This document shows, piece after piece, positions 35,400-46,327 of a stretch of 64,000 bases of DNA. The position numbers and the translations under genes are program-made. Location: positions 620,001 to 684,000 of the forward strand of contig NW_019028993.1 of assembly GCF_002105155.1 (NCBI RefSeq), in the 5' to 3' direction. Under the pieces are notes generated by a model. It was not told the DNA's origin, ran no database searches, and worked only from the letters and a program-made list of their open reading frames with translations. The stretch comes from Lobosporangium transversale (Eukaryota > Mortierellomycota > Mortierellomycetes > Mortierellales > Mortierellaceae). The number at the start of each line of letters is the position of its first letter. Position 1 is the stretch's first letter.

Positions 35400-35955
35400 T
35401 CAAATTTTCAGCATAGTTATAGTTATAGTTATAGTCATTCTCATACTCATAGTCATATCAATAAATATTAATAATACAATTACCTCTCAAGTATGAATAG
35501 AAGACATATATATCGCCAATTTTATTTGGTCACGATACCTTATATTTTTAATCTAAAAACGATGATTGAATTGTTCTGGTGGCATCTCACTACGTGACGG
35601 ACTTGCAACAATACTCGTAACAAGCGAGCTAATTGGCTGCCAATACACTCGAAAGTATTCAAAAAATATAAGGTATCGCGACCAAATGAAACGGGCTATA
35701 TATACATGTATATATATATTTATTCATGTACTTCGTGATGACACGTTGTTTGTATGAATAATTACAACAAAAACTATCCTGAAGCGGGTGCTCCGTTCCA
35801 TACATTCCCTTAGTCTGCCTTGGGCGTAGCAGCATCAACTTTGATAGATTGGTCACCATGGACAGCCATGACAAACGGTGCAGAACGAAGAGGAGTATCG
35901 AGCATAGATGGTAACAATGAAGCTGCACTCTGTCTTGCCAACTGTACTATAATAA

Positions 35956-35994
<39 letters not shown>

Positions 35995-36200
35995 AAAAAC
36001 GCGTAAACACACATGCATACACAATGCACAAATACACATACACACAAATAAAAAAATCAAAATAAAAATTTTAAAGTCTTATTCCATAACCACCAAAGCT
36101 GCCATGGTTCCAACAATGTGCGTAGCATATAAAACCATACAGAATATATTACCAAGGGACATTAGGACAGTCTTGTTATATCCATTCGGTTAGCAAGAAG
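35400..36200 (-). pseudogene. Duplicated 3' end of chorismate synthase (broken)
   Basis: This matches the 3' end of the intact ARO2 gene at 49040-49560: shared 3' flank (TTACCTCTCAAGTATGAATAG; TGATGACACGTTGTTTGTATGA), the last coding exon with changes (35813-35955, still readable as [14 protein letters not shown]) and the start of the preceding exon at about 36078-36190, where similarity fades. The intron between the two exons has gained a T run of about 38 bases, the last exon is altered at its acceptor and the 5' four fifths of the gene are absent. It is non-functional. A MITE lies within the 3' flank. Divergence is substantial, so the duplication is not recent. Confidence 0.85.
35515..35696. 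mobile_element. MITE-like element, about 182 bp, terminal inverted repeats
   Basis: The two ends are inverted repeats of about 33 bases with four mismatches, sharing ATTTGGTC and CGATACCTTATATTTTT. The interior has no coding frame. The flank is TA-rich, so a TA target site is possible but cannot be proved. Comparison with the ARO2 3' flank at 49081-49130 shows that this segment is an insertion. Superfamily unknown. Confidence 0.75.
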
Positions 36201-36527
36201 CAGTTATACCGTTATATTTATCTTTATTATATGGCACCAGCGATGGTCTAGTCAAAACAATAATAAAATGAGTACAGTAAATAAAGGTACAGCCATTTGA
36301 CGATCCGATCTTAAAAGACGCATGTGATATCTTACACAAGAAATGAAGCTTTTGACTGTGATCCTCTTTCCCTCCATTGGACTCACTGTTTGCCAAGTGA
36401 ACTTTTTAAACACAAAGGTTGGTGTTGAAAGCATGCATTAATTTCTACAGGACACTATGAAAAACATGCTCATAGAATCATTTAACCTTGCCTTTCATGT
36501 ATCTCTCCCTCCACGTTCACTCTTCGT
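36201..36527. other. Intergenic
   Basis: No supported feature until the TATA element at 36528. Confidence 0.4.
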
Positions 36528-36535
36528 TATATAAG
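36528..36535 (+). promoter_or_regulatory. TATA-like element
   Basis: TATATAAG, 135 bases before the ATG at 36670, with a C/T-rich stretch between. Confidence 0.4.
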
Positions 36536-36669
36536 AGGTTGAATTCAAGAACAACTCATCCTTCCAAAACTCTTCGCCGCTTCATCAGCTCCCGCGGTCA
36601 ACTGAAAATTCAAGGTGAAGGACAATGACTTTACGTTAGAAGCTTGGATAGAGCTCTGGATGTGTAGCC

Positions 36670-36840
36670 ATGGCTGAACAGGACGTCACTCTACTGAAGC
36701 AGGTGCAGACCACAAAAAAAAAAAAAAAGCACAAGCACGCAATCACCAACCTCGTCTCACCAGGCTTGTCGTGCTTTGATGACCCGTTGCGTACTCGATG
36801 TGCGAGAACGTTTGGCAGGTGGCGAATGTCTGACAGATGA
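36670..36840 (+). CDS. Possible small gene interrupted by an A15 run
   Basis: Starts GCCATGG (strong context): MAEQDVTLLKQVQTT, then 15 A residues. In the given sequence the frame continues to a stop at 36838-36840 (56 residues). In another frame after the A run, a longer Cys-containing protein-like segment appears (QACRALMTRCVLDVRERL, about 36765-36855) that runs into a T tract. The A run could be miscounted, or there could be an intron. No family recognised. Confidence 0.25.
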   Translation: MAEQDVTLLKQVQTTKKKKKHKHAITNLVSPGLSCFDDPLRTRCARTFGRWRMSDR

Positions 36841-36854
36841 ATGTGTGGAACATG

Positions 36855-36885
<31 letters not shown>

Positions 36886-37308
36886 CAAATGAAAAGTGAA
36901 GGTAAAGTTTGTGAAAGTAAGGAATGTGATAGAGGAAGGTTTAGAGTGGTAAATTATGCTAAGAGTTCAGGCCCATAATATATACTTTCGCGTCGTATAT
37001 TGTTGACATGACCTTTAATAGTGTGTATGGTGTACCGTACTAAAGAGTGCATCAATAGTCCCAGGACTTGTATATGATATGTAATGAGTAGCAGAGTAGA
37101 GGTCAAAAATTTTTTTTTTTGAGCAAAGATTTTTTGGTGTCGAGATTTGCAATGAAGAGAGTACTACCCTTTATTTTCTCTTTCATTTACAAATAAGATA
37201 CCTCTTTATTTTCACCCAGGGAGCCATGTTGAGGCCAAAGGCACTCTCTATAGCAGTCCTTTGCCTTCATGGCAGTTACATTTCGGCACGTGCAGACACT
37301 GTTTCGTT
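36841..37308. other. Intergenic
   Basis: T run at about 36858-36885. No gene supported. Confidence 0.4.
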
Positions 37309-37504
37309 TTAGAATATACGAGCCGGAGACCGTGGCGAAGCCACGGTCGGCTCTTGTCTCGTTAGAAAATTTAGTACTTTGCCTCGTGAAGACAAAAAAA
37401 AGAAACATAGTCTGCAGCAACATAAGGTTTGCATTTTGGTAAAGGTGAAATCAATAAGCCCATGTAGGCCTTTACTGCTACAAAAAGCTGTGTGTAAACT
37501 GCGT

Positions 37505-37552
<48 letters not shown>

Positions 37553-37890
37553 GTAATGTAAACACATACCAAACTAAGATACAAACTAACATGCAAAAAT
37601 AAAAAATAAGACACAACAAAATAAATAAAAAACAATCAAGAAGGTGAATATCCGGTAATCACAGCATTAGAATAACGACAGCGAAGAGACAACATGGTAA
37701 ATGACGACCAAAAGGTGACGTGCCTATAAAGCATCTTTAAAGATAATGTTCCGCGTGTATATTCCAGGCTTATTTCTTATCTTACCGTTTATGATAAGTA
37801 CCTTTAGATTATTTGGGTTTGTACATCGTGACAAAGCAGCGTAGAGATGACCATGACTGAAAGTATCTTGGGAAAAGATAAACACCGACA
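37309..37890 (-). mobile_element. Helitron 3' end with helicase C-terminal fragment
   Basis: On the minus strand a PIF1/Helitron helicase tail is readable to its stop at 37727 (FSHGHLYAALSRCTNPNNLK, then NKPGIYTRNIIFKDAL). About 370 bases further along the same strand lies a strong hairpin (stem ACCGTGGC, loop TTC, extended by GAGCCG/CGGCTC; plus-strand 37320-37353), followed 7 bases later by CTAA at 37312-37309. Hairpin plus CTRR is the classical Helitron 3' terminus. Everything upstream of the helicase tail is missing, so the element is 5'-truncated. A T/A homopolymer pair at 37507-37552 lies inside it. Confidence 0.7.
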
Positions 37891-37894
37891 TGTT

Positions 37895-38190
37895 TGAGCA
37901 TCTGTCACTCTCCAAAAAGCTCTACCAACCATGGAGTATGCTTTCGATGAAGGGCCGATTTCGGCTGCAATCCCAGCTTCTCTTGCCTTTTCTTCTTCAA
38001 GTGTTCTTTCCTCTTATTCGTCCTTTTTCTCTTCTTTCCCCTCTTGTTCGACCAAAGCAAGCTCTGTACACTCGTTGATGGAGCTGTAGATCTTACCATA
38101 CAGCTTCTCCTCGACATCCTCTACTACCTGTTGGCTTTGTATTTGTTCCTCTTCAGCATCTATGGGTCGCACTTAAATACGTTACACAGC
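37895..38190 (-). pseudogene. Unidentified gene fragment fused to the Helitron tail
   Basis: Directly upstream of the helicase tail on the same strand is a protein-like frame: DAEEEQIQSQQVVEDVEEKL, ELALVEQEGKEEKKDE, one TAA, then EERTLEEEKAREAGIAAEIG and YSMVGRAFWRVTDA. The acidic, coiled-coil-like composition is not helicase. It may be a host fragment next to, or picked up by, the Helitron. No family recognised. Confidence 0.45.
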
Positions 38191-38620
38191 CTGCTGAGAT
38201 CGTCGTGCTTGGATGAAACCCGATGTTGATCCCAAGGGTGTAATAGGGAAAGCTGTGGAGCGTACGGAGCATCATTTCAAAAATGAAAAAAAAAAAAAAA
38301 AAAAAAAAAATGAATTAAGGTTCAGAGGTGTGGATTAGGAAGCTAATTATTGAAGAAGCTTCATTTTTTTTTTTTTTTTTTTGTTTCACGCCAGTCACTT
38401 CGCCTTTTTGAAGTCATCTTTTTTGGTTGTCACATAATTTTTTGTAATATTTTAATATAAGAGAAGAGAGAAGAGAGTTTTTAATATAAGAAGAAGATAC
38501 ACAAAGGCACTAACGGTATTAGTGCTCTAATGAACACCTCGTTGGCGCCTTCCAGCCCGAAGCCCGAGTCCACAGCCACTGTATCAGCCGCTGCCTCTGT
38601 TGCGACTAGTAGTAAATTAT

Positions 38621-38716
38621 ATGGGTTTTTTACTATAGCTAAGATTTTTACCCTTTTATATTTAACGAAGATCCCTGGATTATAATAAAGACATCTTTCT
38701 TTCGTTCTCGTTACTT
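38621..38716. repeat. 95-bp dispersed repeat, second copy in hAT interior
   Basis: Closely matches 28224-28317 (shared ACTATAGCTAAGATTTTTAC and CATCTTTCTTTCGTTCTCGT). The other copy lies inside the hAT element, so this is probably a hAT-derived fragment without ends. Confidence 0.7.
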
Positions 38717-41679
38717 AGTGTATTTCAGCCTCTAATGGGTCCCCAAAGTTCTTCTGGACCGTTGAGAACCTTAGGTACCCCTTGATATCGAGCCGCTGTA
38801 CCTCTAACGCAAAACATTGGGTGCTGCGCTTTGACGTTTCTGATAGCGCTGCTGCTCAGTGGCGGCGATACAGGGCTGGAGCGCGAGAATACTGACGTGA
38901 GGCTCCCGGCAATGGCCATGGCTACGTCCCTCTATTGACTTATGTTTTCGAAAGCCGTAAACCCGTTTCTACTGTCTCGCGTCACCTGTGCTGGGGAACG
39001 CGCTCTCGGCAACCCTTGTGAGCCAGGGCTTGAGGTCGTTGTCGAAGGTGGGTTGTTCCTTCGCCAAGGAAGCAGACCTAGGCCTTCAATCGTCTCCACG
39101 AATGCCTCCATCTCCAGGAGGTGCTTCAGTGTTGCCTGCCATACGCTCTGGAGGCTTTGATGGTGGTATAGACAGGTAATGCCAGGCAGAACGAAATGCC
39201 CCAGAGGAGCTCAAGCCTGGCACAGGGAGTAGAGAGGCATGACAGATTGCTACTCTTCTCCCCGTAAGGGCCTGGCTTGGCCTTCAGGTCCCCCGTTCCT
39301 TATCGCAGAATCATCTCACATGTAAGCCTGGCGTACTCGCCCAACTTTGTAAAATGAAATGTCAACTGGGAGAGCTACCGCTGATATGTGCAAGCAGGTG
39401 CCTCCTTACCCGCAGAAACAAGCCTAGAGTTGTAGCAATCCGGACCTCCCTGCTGTTGGTCGTCAACAAGAAGTTCATGGCGGTCCAACGTTGTTGATGG
39501 GCATTTCTCCAATAAAAAATAATAATAAAAAAAAAAAAAAAAAAAAAAAAAAGTTAGGAAGAGAGGTTTTTTTTTTTATAGTAGTGTGTTTATTTGTCAT
39601 AGAATTGTTTGGGATAAGAGCATAGTACCCATCTGTTCAGTTAAGGGTTCTGGATACATTCCGAAGCAGAAAACCCTCAGGGATCACACTTCGAGCATTG
39701 CTTGTGCTCTCCTGTCTTACACGTGAGGGGCTTCGATATGCCTTCTTGGGTCCGCTGCCGAAGCGGAGCCTACGGTTTTCTCTGAGCCATTCTAGGGCCT
39801 TCTCGGGTTTGAAGTGACGCAGTTGCGCTACGGACTGCCTGTGAGAGAAGCAGTAACATTGTCCCAGGCAGTGGGGACAATGTTGGAGCTTATTTGATTT
39901 GTATTTTTTTCACTAAATGATGGGTGAGAAATATGTGTTCATATCTTCAGTTGAGGATGAAAAAGTTTAACTGGTCATAATGACAGACAGGAAATGAAGA
40001 GAGAAAAAAAGATGTAGATCTACACATCGCACGCAAGAGACATTTATACAGTCGAGGTCAAAGTAGAGCTGCGTATCTGGCTATAGAGTAACATATCCAG
40101 GACACATATGTATGCAGTAAGTGGACATGCGTGAGTCTGATCAATGATCAAATAACACCAGAGAGAGCACGCACTTGATCGTATGACTTTTGACGGCATC
40201 CAGCGTAGGTGATCACTATGCGCTAGTACAGACATAGTCCTCAATAGTATAGTCCTTTGTCAAATACCCTCTATAAGCGCAAAAGACGGCGGGTCAGGAT
40301 GGTTTTCATCGAATGTCCTCAATAAACGCCAAAGCTTACTCTGCCAACTAAGGGACTGTATAGGGTGGTAGGGAGGACAGTCTCGGGTAAGTAAGGTAAG
40401 TACCAAGAAGTCAATGAAAGTAAAAGTAAGAAAAGAAAGCACCAAACAACAGAACACAAAAAAAAAAGTAAACGAAATACTAATAAAGAAGAGAAGTAGC
40501 AGAAAAGGTTAATAAAAGTGAGGAACAGGACAATAAAGCAAGAAAGACTACACCATTAGATGTCCGACCCTGTGTCAAAGGCACGTCCCCAGAACATTTG
40601 GACACTCTCACTTTCGAACACTCATGAAAAAAAGGCAAGAGTATAACTATATCTGTGAATGTGCTATTATTATTTGATTGATACCTGATTTACATGCTGC
40701 TTCATGGGAGAAATTCAACACTTGCACTAATTATTCTTTCATATCTTTTTACTATTATCTTTATAGCAATGAGGATGTAAACACGACCTGCCGCTACCAT
40801 ATAGTCGTTGCGTTATCAAATCATTGGTGTAGTAAAGTATGTAAATAATTCAGTCGCGGTGCGCCGCGAGAACCTATATGTATATGACGCGATAGATGGC
40901 AGGTTCTTTATTTCCTCCGCCATTGGCTTCAGGTTAGGTGTGCCGGTTCACTTTTGTATTAGGGTACACCATACCATCACTGGCTCACCAGCATTACATT
41001 GTTCAGCAGTGTAAAAAAATAAAAAAGAAAAGACTAGGTTGTAAAAAGTAAGTGTATCTCCGCTAAGGGATAAAGTGATAAGGAAAATAAAGAGAGAAAT
41101 AAAGGTAAATTTACAAGGGACACCATCAGATGTCAGAAAGTGAGAGGAGCGTGTTATGGGTAAGAACAAGGACCGAATCACTGAAAATCTAGAGCTTGAA
41201 GGTGGAATGGGAACTAACATGTGTAAAGGTAAGTTAGAAAAAGGCTGCAGGATGAAAGACCAAGGGCTTGCTTGAGCCAGACTCTTTCTTTATATTATCT
41301 ATTTGTAGACATGGCCGTGGTAGTTCCTGATGAGGCCCAGGGAGGGGGATTCGCCAATAGCTAATGAAAGGCCTTTGCACAAAGAAACTTTCTTTACTAT
41401 GGATTTACAAACATCCCGATTGGTAAAAAATAAATGAGTTAATAGAATAAAAGTTAAACAAAAGGTTAATATGCCCAGCAACAACATAGCTCCAGCGCGC
41501 CGGTGAACTTTAAGTCACCTGAAAAAAGATTGGATAACCTAGACATACACCTCAATTGCAACGTACATAAACACTCTAGCGATCAATGAGGATGTTTGCG
41601 TTGTTAAAGAGGTTGATACGGCTATTTATTGGGCTTCCCAGAGTGTATTATGTGAAGGAAAATGGGAAAAGTAAGAGCA

Positions 41680-41790
41680 ATCATTATTATTATTATTATT
41701 ATTTTTAGTTGAACCATTCGAGCCATTTGAACCATTCGAACCATTCGATACTTGAACCATTCGAACTATTCGAATCGATCCAGGATAGGG
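41680..41790. repeat. ATT microsatellite and GAACCATTCGA minisatellite
   Basis: An ATT run at about 41680-41706 is followed by about five degenerate GAACCATTCGA-type units up to about 41785. Confidence 0.7.
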
Positions 41791-43196
41791 CTTATTCGAA
41801 TCGAATAGGAGCACTGGTGGCTCCGACCTTAGGCTGATGACGAGCCTAGCAAAACACTAGACTGACTGTGGACGACTGTGAACGAAGTCACGAGTCGCCC
41901 GTCTAATAATACCTATCACATAGATGGCCAATGTATCGATGGGAAACAAACCGGTCTTTATTGAAATGATGCTGCATGAAATACCATCGACTAGAGCATC
42001 AAAGAACATTCACAAATATTCGACGGCATTTGAGCAAGCAATAACGTATCTTTTTCATAAACAAAAAGGGTACTTAGCTCTAATCAGCTCATAATTTCAT
42101 GTGAATATACGTATATTTGAAAAGTATCTAAAAAGAGGAGTATCTGGCTTACTTATTCATTCTTCCTATTGAAAAGAACATCGAGAAACCGCAATCAATG
42201 GATTGGAAAGAAGAAATCGATCCAAATCGAGCGGGAGTGGGATACTTTTTTATCTCATCGAGGGCGACCACAGCTCATGCCCTCAGAATATACTACCAGG
42301 AAAAAATATGTCAACGCCTTCCTCTCTGCCGGTATATCCTTTTCGTTTCCTAAGAGCCATTTATATAAGCGCTGTTCATACTTGACACCAATAAAGCTCT
42401 CGTCTTCCTCTACGGTACTTCCAGCTTTGTTATTTATTGAAATAGCAACTCTTTTATTTAAGCATAGTTTTGGAGGTGTGTTTTAACCAAATTTGATCCG
42501 ATCGTATCGAAGTTCATGTCTCTAGATGCCGTGATATTAGTTTCATAGAATAACCTCTATCCCCGAAGCAGATGTGCTGAGAAAGAGCACCGAATATTCA
42601 TATGCTTTTTTATTTTATTCTTCGGTTGGCATCCCAACCGACAACACCTTGACACTGGCAAATAGTAGAAAGTTGGAGCTACCGAATGCTATGAATACTA
42701 ATAATAGTAAATAACAAAGCAAGTACTACAAAATATTCGTTAAAATCATTCTGTCATAATTAGGCTTATAGAAGTGATAGCTATTCACTTGATATTGCTT
42801 TCGGATGGCAACCACATGATCTGAAATCTACTATATGGCGCATTGGCCCTATTTCTTAGAGGAGCGAATCCTTAGATCATGAAGAAGTTGGACCATTGCT
42901 AGGCGATATCCAATGTCAATATTTTAAATGTCATATGATTATTAGCCACTCATTCGCAACATGACTACCTCGGGGATAAAGTTAATTCTGATTTGGATAC
43001 GATCGAGTCAGATCTAAAGCAAAGGATTAAAAAAAACTATATCAGTAGTGATCCAAGTGGAAAGTACAAGACGTACCAATGACGTTGAGGAAGGTTGGGG
43101 CTTTATTTGTGCCAAGCGTGGTCCATATTTCCATAGATGATCTCTAAGAAATGAAAAGAAAAAAAAAAGTCAGCAGGTAGGAAAGCATAAACGAGG

Positions 43197-43327
43197 AAAA
43201 AGATGGTTAAGGAAAACATGCATGAGGAAAAAGATAATTAAGGAAAACGTGCACGAGGACAAAGATGGCTAAGGAAAACGTGCACGAGGAAAAAGATAAT
43301 GAGGAAAAGATGCGCAAGGAAAAAGAG
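43197..43327. repeat. 31-bp minisatellite, about four units
   Basis: Tandem units of the form AAAAAGATGGTTAAGGAAAA plus a variable CATGCATGAGG-like part, repeated at 43197, 43228, 43259 and 43290 with changes. Confidence 0.75.
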
Positions 43328-43943
43328 TGTACAAGAGAAAGGCAAATAAGGAGAGACGCAAAATGTGTCCGATACTCAATGGATACATGGTCTAGGTGCT
43401 TAGGAAGTATAGTGGTTTCAAGTGTCACTGCGGCATGAACCCTATCAGTTTAGTGTGAGATCCTTGCGAGCAAGGAAGAAGGTGAGAGGCAAATATGTGG
43501 GGTCCAAGCACCGCTATTCCTCTCCACATCATCTTCAGGTTTCACCATTCTTTTATAAATATCTCTTTGTCGGCCACTTGGTCTCGCTCTCTCACTATCG
43601 ATTCTATTTGGTACTTTCATCCCTCTCTCAATCTGTAATGGTAAGAAAGTAAACTATGCTGAGTTTTACTTCAGGTGTTATTGGGAAGTTTAGGGGCTGA
43701 CTGTGAAGCCGGTCGCTCCCAGCTACAGATGGACAAAATACTTCTTGAGCACAAATAAAGAACACAATGCAAAAGACTGAACGAGAACGGTCAGTACTCC
43801 AATGGTTCTTATGCAAAAGAAGGAACAAAGAGCCAGAGTTTCTGGGTTGCTTGTAGAGAGTTAGTGGCGAGCCCTCCCACGTGACTGAAATAAAGCAAAC
43901 AATGAACTTACCAAAAAACTAGACGTATATTTCCAAACTTGCT
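43328..43943. other. Intergenic before DUF1917-like gene
   Basis: No gene supported; contains the promoter region of the gene at 43944. Confidence 0.4.
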
Positions 43944-44384
43944 ATGTCTACATCAGGAACAGCTAAAGTCTCCATCCCCACCCAGACATTTGACACATAT
44001 TGGCTATGGGCCAAGTCACCATCCAAGGACTTTGTCAGTGGTCCACGCACAGGAAAATGGATGCTCTTCTACGACAAATCCGTCCTCGATGACAAGTGGG
44101 CTGCTGTAAAAAGACTTGTTGAACAAGATTTACTGGGAGGCGTAGCAAAATGCTCCACTGCAATGGAAAATCCCAATGCAACAAGCTCAAAATCAGGTGT
44201 CATAATTGTGTATACACCAGATTATCAAGACGAAGAGGACGTGTATAGGATTGCTGCCATTTTGCATGAGAAATTGGATTACAAAAAGCCCATGTATTAC
44301 AAAACGGACGAACAGACATATGCAGGAGCATACAGGAAAACTGGATCAACAAAAAATCACATCTACCGTTATCCACCTGGCTAG
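43944..44384 (+). CDS. DUF1917/BLES03-like protein
   Basis: An intact single-exon gene of 146 residues. The sequence resembles the DUF1917 (BLES03, human C11orf68) family, which has an eIF4E-like fold and no firmly known function. Fungal and nematode members are also named putative phosphothreonine lyase domain proteins. Visible family features are an N-terminal YWLWAKSP, GKWMLFYDKSVLDDKW (about residues 39-54), VAKCSTAMENPNA (about 72-84), and VIIVYTPDYQDEEDVYRI (about 92-109), then YKTDEQTYAG. It sits alone in a decayed region. The family call comes from pattern recognition only. Confidence 0.6.
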   Translation: MSTSGTAKVSIPTQTFDTYWLWAKSPSKDFVSGPRTGKWMLFYDKSVLDDKWAAVKRLVEQDLLGGVAKCSTAMENPNATSSKSGVIIVYTPDYQDEEDVYRIAAILHEKLDYKKPMYYKTDEQTYAGAYRKTGSTKNHIYRYPPG

Positions 44385-44907
44385 ATGGCTCTACAACTTG
44401 TATATTCGGATGTTCTTCCCTTATTTCTTTATCTTCATTAAAGGGTCTATATTGAAGCATATTATAATCATGTAAGGGTTGGAGTGTTCTCTCAATGCCA
44501 ATGTCCCCTTTCATGACAATTTCAAATACAGGAAGCGATAATTGAACGATAGAGTTACTACGATCGAGTGTCCTATGTACACCCTAAATGCGGCTTCAAC
44601 TCGCCTTGGAGCTAATATTTTGTTTCCCTACAACTATAGGCCTATTTGAGTATATTTATATATCTCTATATATTAATTACACGGGCTGTTCTTGCCTCGT
44701 AAAAAAAGTTGATACTTTATTTTGTGAGAGCAACGTAACAGGTTATCTTTATCGTACAAAATAAAATACAAAGTAAAATACGAAAATAAGTGCTACAACC
44801 AAGAGAAGAATATCTGGCAAAATAACGTCAGAGATGAGCTGAAAGTCAACGTGAATGGCTTGGAGATGAAGAAGCGACAAAATATCTGAAGACCAAAGAT
44901 ATTGTGA
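44385..44907. other. Intergenic
   Basis: 3' side of the DUF1917-like gene and sequence downstream of the helicase tail. A Helitron-type hairpin plus CTRR was looked for here but not found. Confidence 0.4.
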
Positions 44908-45240
44908 CTACAAAGCACCCTTGAAGACAATGTTTCGGGTGTATATCCCAGGCTTATCTTTTACCTCCCCATTCCCGACCAGCACCTTAAGATTGTTTGG
45001 GTCAGTACACCGTGGTAAAGCGACGTAGAGATGGCCATGACTGAAGACAGCTTGAGGAAGATAAACACCGACATGCTTAAGTGTCTGTCCTTGCGACTTA
45101 TTGATAGTTATGGCGAAGGCGGACTTGACTGAAAATTGGCGTCTGCAGAACATAACTGGAGAAGAGCGGTCATCAATCGTTGTAAGCGGTATGCGGGAAA
45201 TGAAAACACGCTCTCCTTGATATTGCCCATTGATAATCTG
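44908..45240 (-). pseudogene. PIF1/Helitron helicase C-terminal fragment
   Basis: The frame ends at TAG 44908-44910 and reads upstream through IYTRNIVFKGAL, FSHGHLYVALPRCTDPNNLK, SVKSAFAITINKSQGQTL (helicase motif VI region) to NGQYQGERVFISRIPL near 45240. Only the last 100 or so residues of a PIF1-like helicase are present, the same family as the fragment at 37727. The frame switches here from the Crinkler fragment, so the two are joined end to end. Confidence 0.85.
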
Positions 45241-46070
45241 AATGTGTTACACCGCTCCGATTCGAATCTGCCGATCCTGATAGTGTCGTCATCAAGTCCA
45301 CTGGCATCACCAATATAGTCTATTAGTTTGACGACCTCTCTTGGGACATTATTGGTTACTCTCTCCACCTCCTTTATTACGGCATCCCTCGATGGCAAGG
45401 CACTCAAAGATAGAATCCTGCCGAAGATATTGTCCGATAAAGGCCCAACAAACTCCACCCAATTCTCGATGTCATACGAGATGTAGACTCTTTCACATGA
45501 GGCATGCGCCGTCCCTGCGAAGACAACTCGAGCGCCATTCTTATCCTGGGCCACAAAGTTAGGTGAATTAATGGGTTCAAAAGGTCAGGCTTTGACCTAT
45601 TGTCCTTGCGGAAAAGTTCGCCGTGTTCATCAATGATTACGAGAGTTTTCTTGCTCTTTTGACAAAGTATCCTGGACAAAATTATCTCGACGGCAAAAAC
45701 TATGGGATCGTCCTTAGAGTTTTCGTCCGGCACCAAGTTTTCAAGGTCTAAAGTAGTCAACAGGCCCTTATTAAGGGCAAAGAATCAGAGGCATATTTCG
45801 TTAGCTGCTACAGCCACAGCCGACTTGGCTAGTGCAGCGGCATTCGCGACATAAAGTGTTGGCCAGCCTTCTGCATACGCTTTTGCTGCAAGGAATATTG
45901 CAAGGTAGGATTTGCCGACATCCATCGGTCCAGCCAATACCCTCCTGATTGAACCATCGCTATCCGCGGAGAATTTGTTCCACAGCTCCATCATCTGTTC
46001 AGTGATAATGAACGATTTGCCCTGGAAGCCTTCCTCATAGTGTTTTAGTTATCCGCGAGGTCGTTTCTGA
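45235..46070 (-). pseudogene. Crinkler-family NTPase fragment (N-terminal half)
   Basis: On the minus strand from about 46070: ITEQMMELWNKFSADSDG, a Walker A site GPMDVGKS (about 45925), AEGWPTLYVANAAALAKS, an in-frame TGA at about 45785, a Walker B-like VIIDEHGELF, a frameshift near 45590, then ARVVFAGTAHASCE, WVEFVGPLSDNIFGRIL and RVTNNVPREVVKL. This is the P-loop NTPase part of Crinkler (CRN) proteins, which occur as effector-like or nuclear proteins in oomycetes and early-diverging fungi. The N-terminal targeting region and the C-terminal effector domain are missing. It is not functional. Confidence 0.8.
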
Positions 46071-46327
46071 GCTAAAAAGAGGGAGTAATAAGGTTATTGG
46101 TTTGAAAATTGGCGTTTAAAAAATAGCAGTGGGAGTCTGAGAATGTGCACGGACCGTGGGGGCGACTTTTCAAATTCTTTTATAGAGATGAGATCCAAAG
46201 TCGCCCCCAGTCAAATGTTTTAGCCGTGATACATCTCAAAATAAAGAATCGTGTTTACTAGATTTCTATGACAAGCCTTTTTATAGGATTAAGAGCTATA
46301 TTATTACTGTATACTGTGACAAGAATT

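Larger units (their letters stand above)
38191..43196. other. Long decayed region between repeats
   Basis: No intact gene. 38520-39480 is GC-richer with interrupted protein-like frames on both strands, suggesting an old transposon or gene that I cannot name. 39900-43100 is AT-rich, with poly-pyrimidine and GTAAG-like simple sequence near 40380-40440. A possible degenerate inverted-repeat element spans about 42484-43020. Confidence 0.4.
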
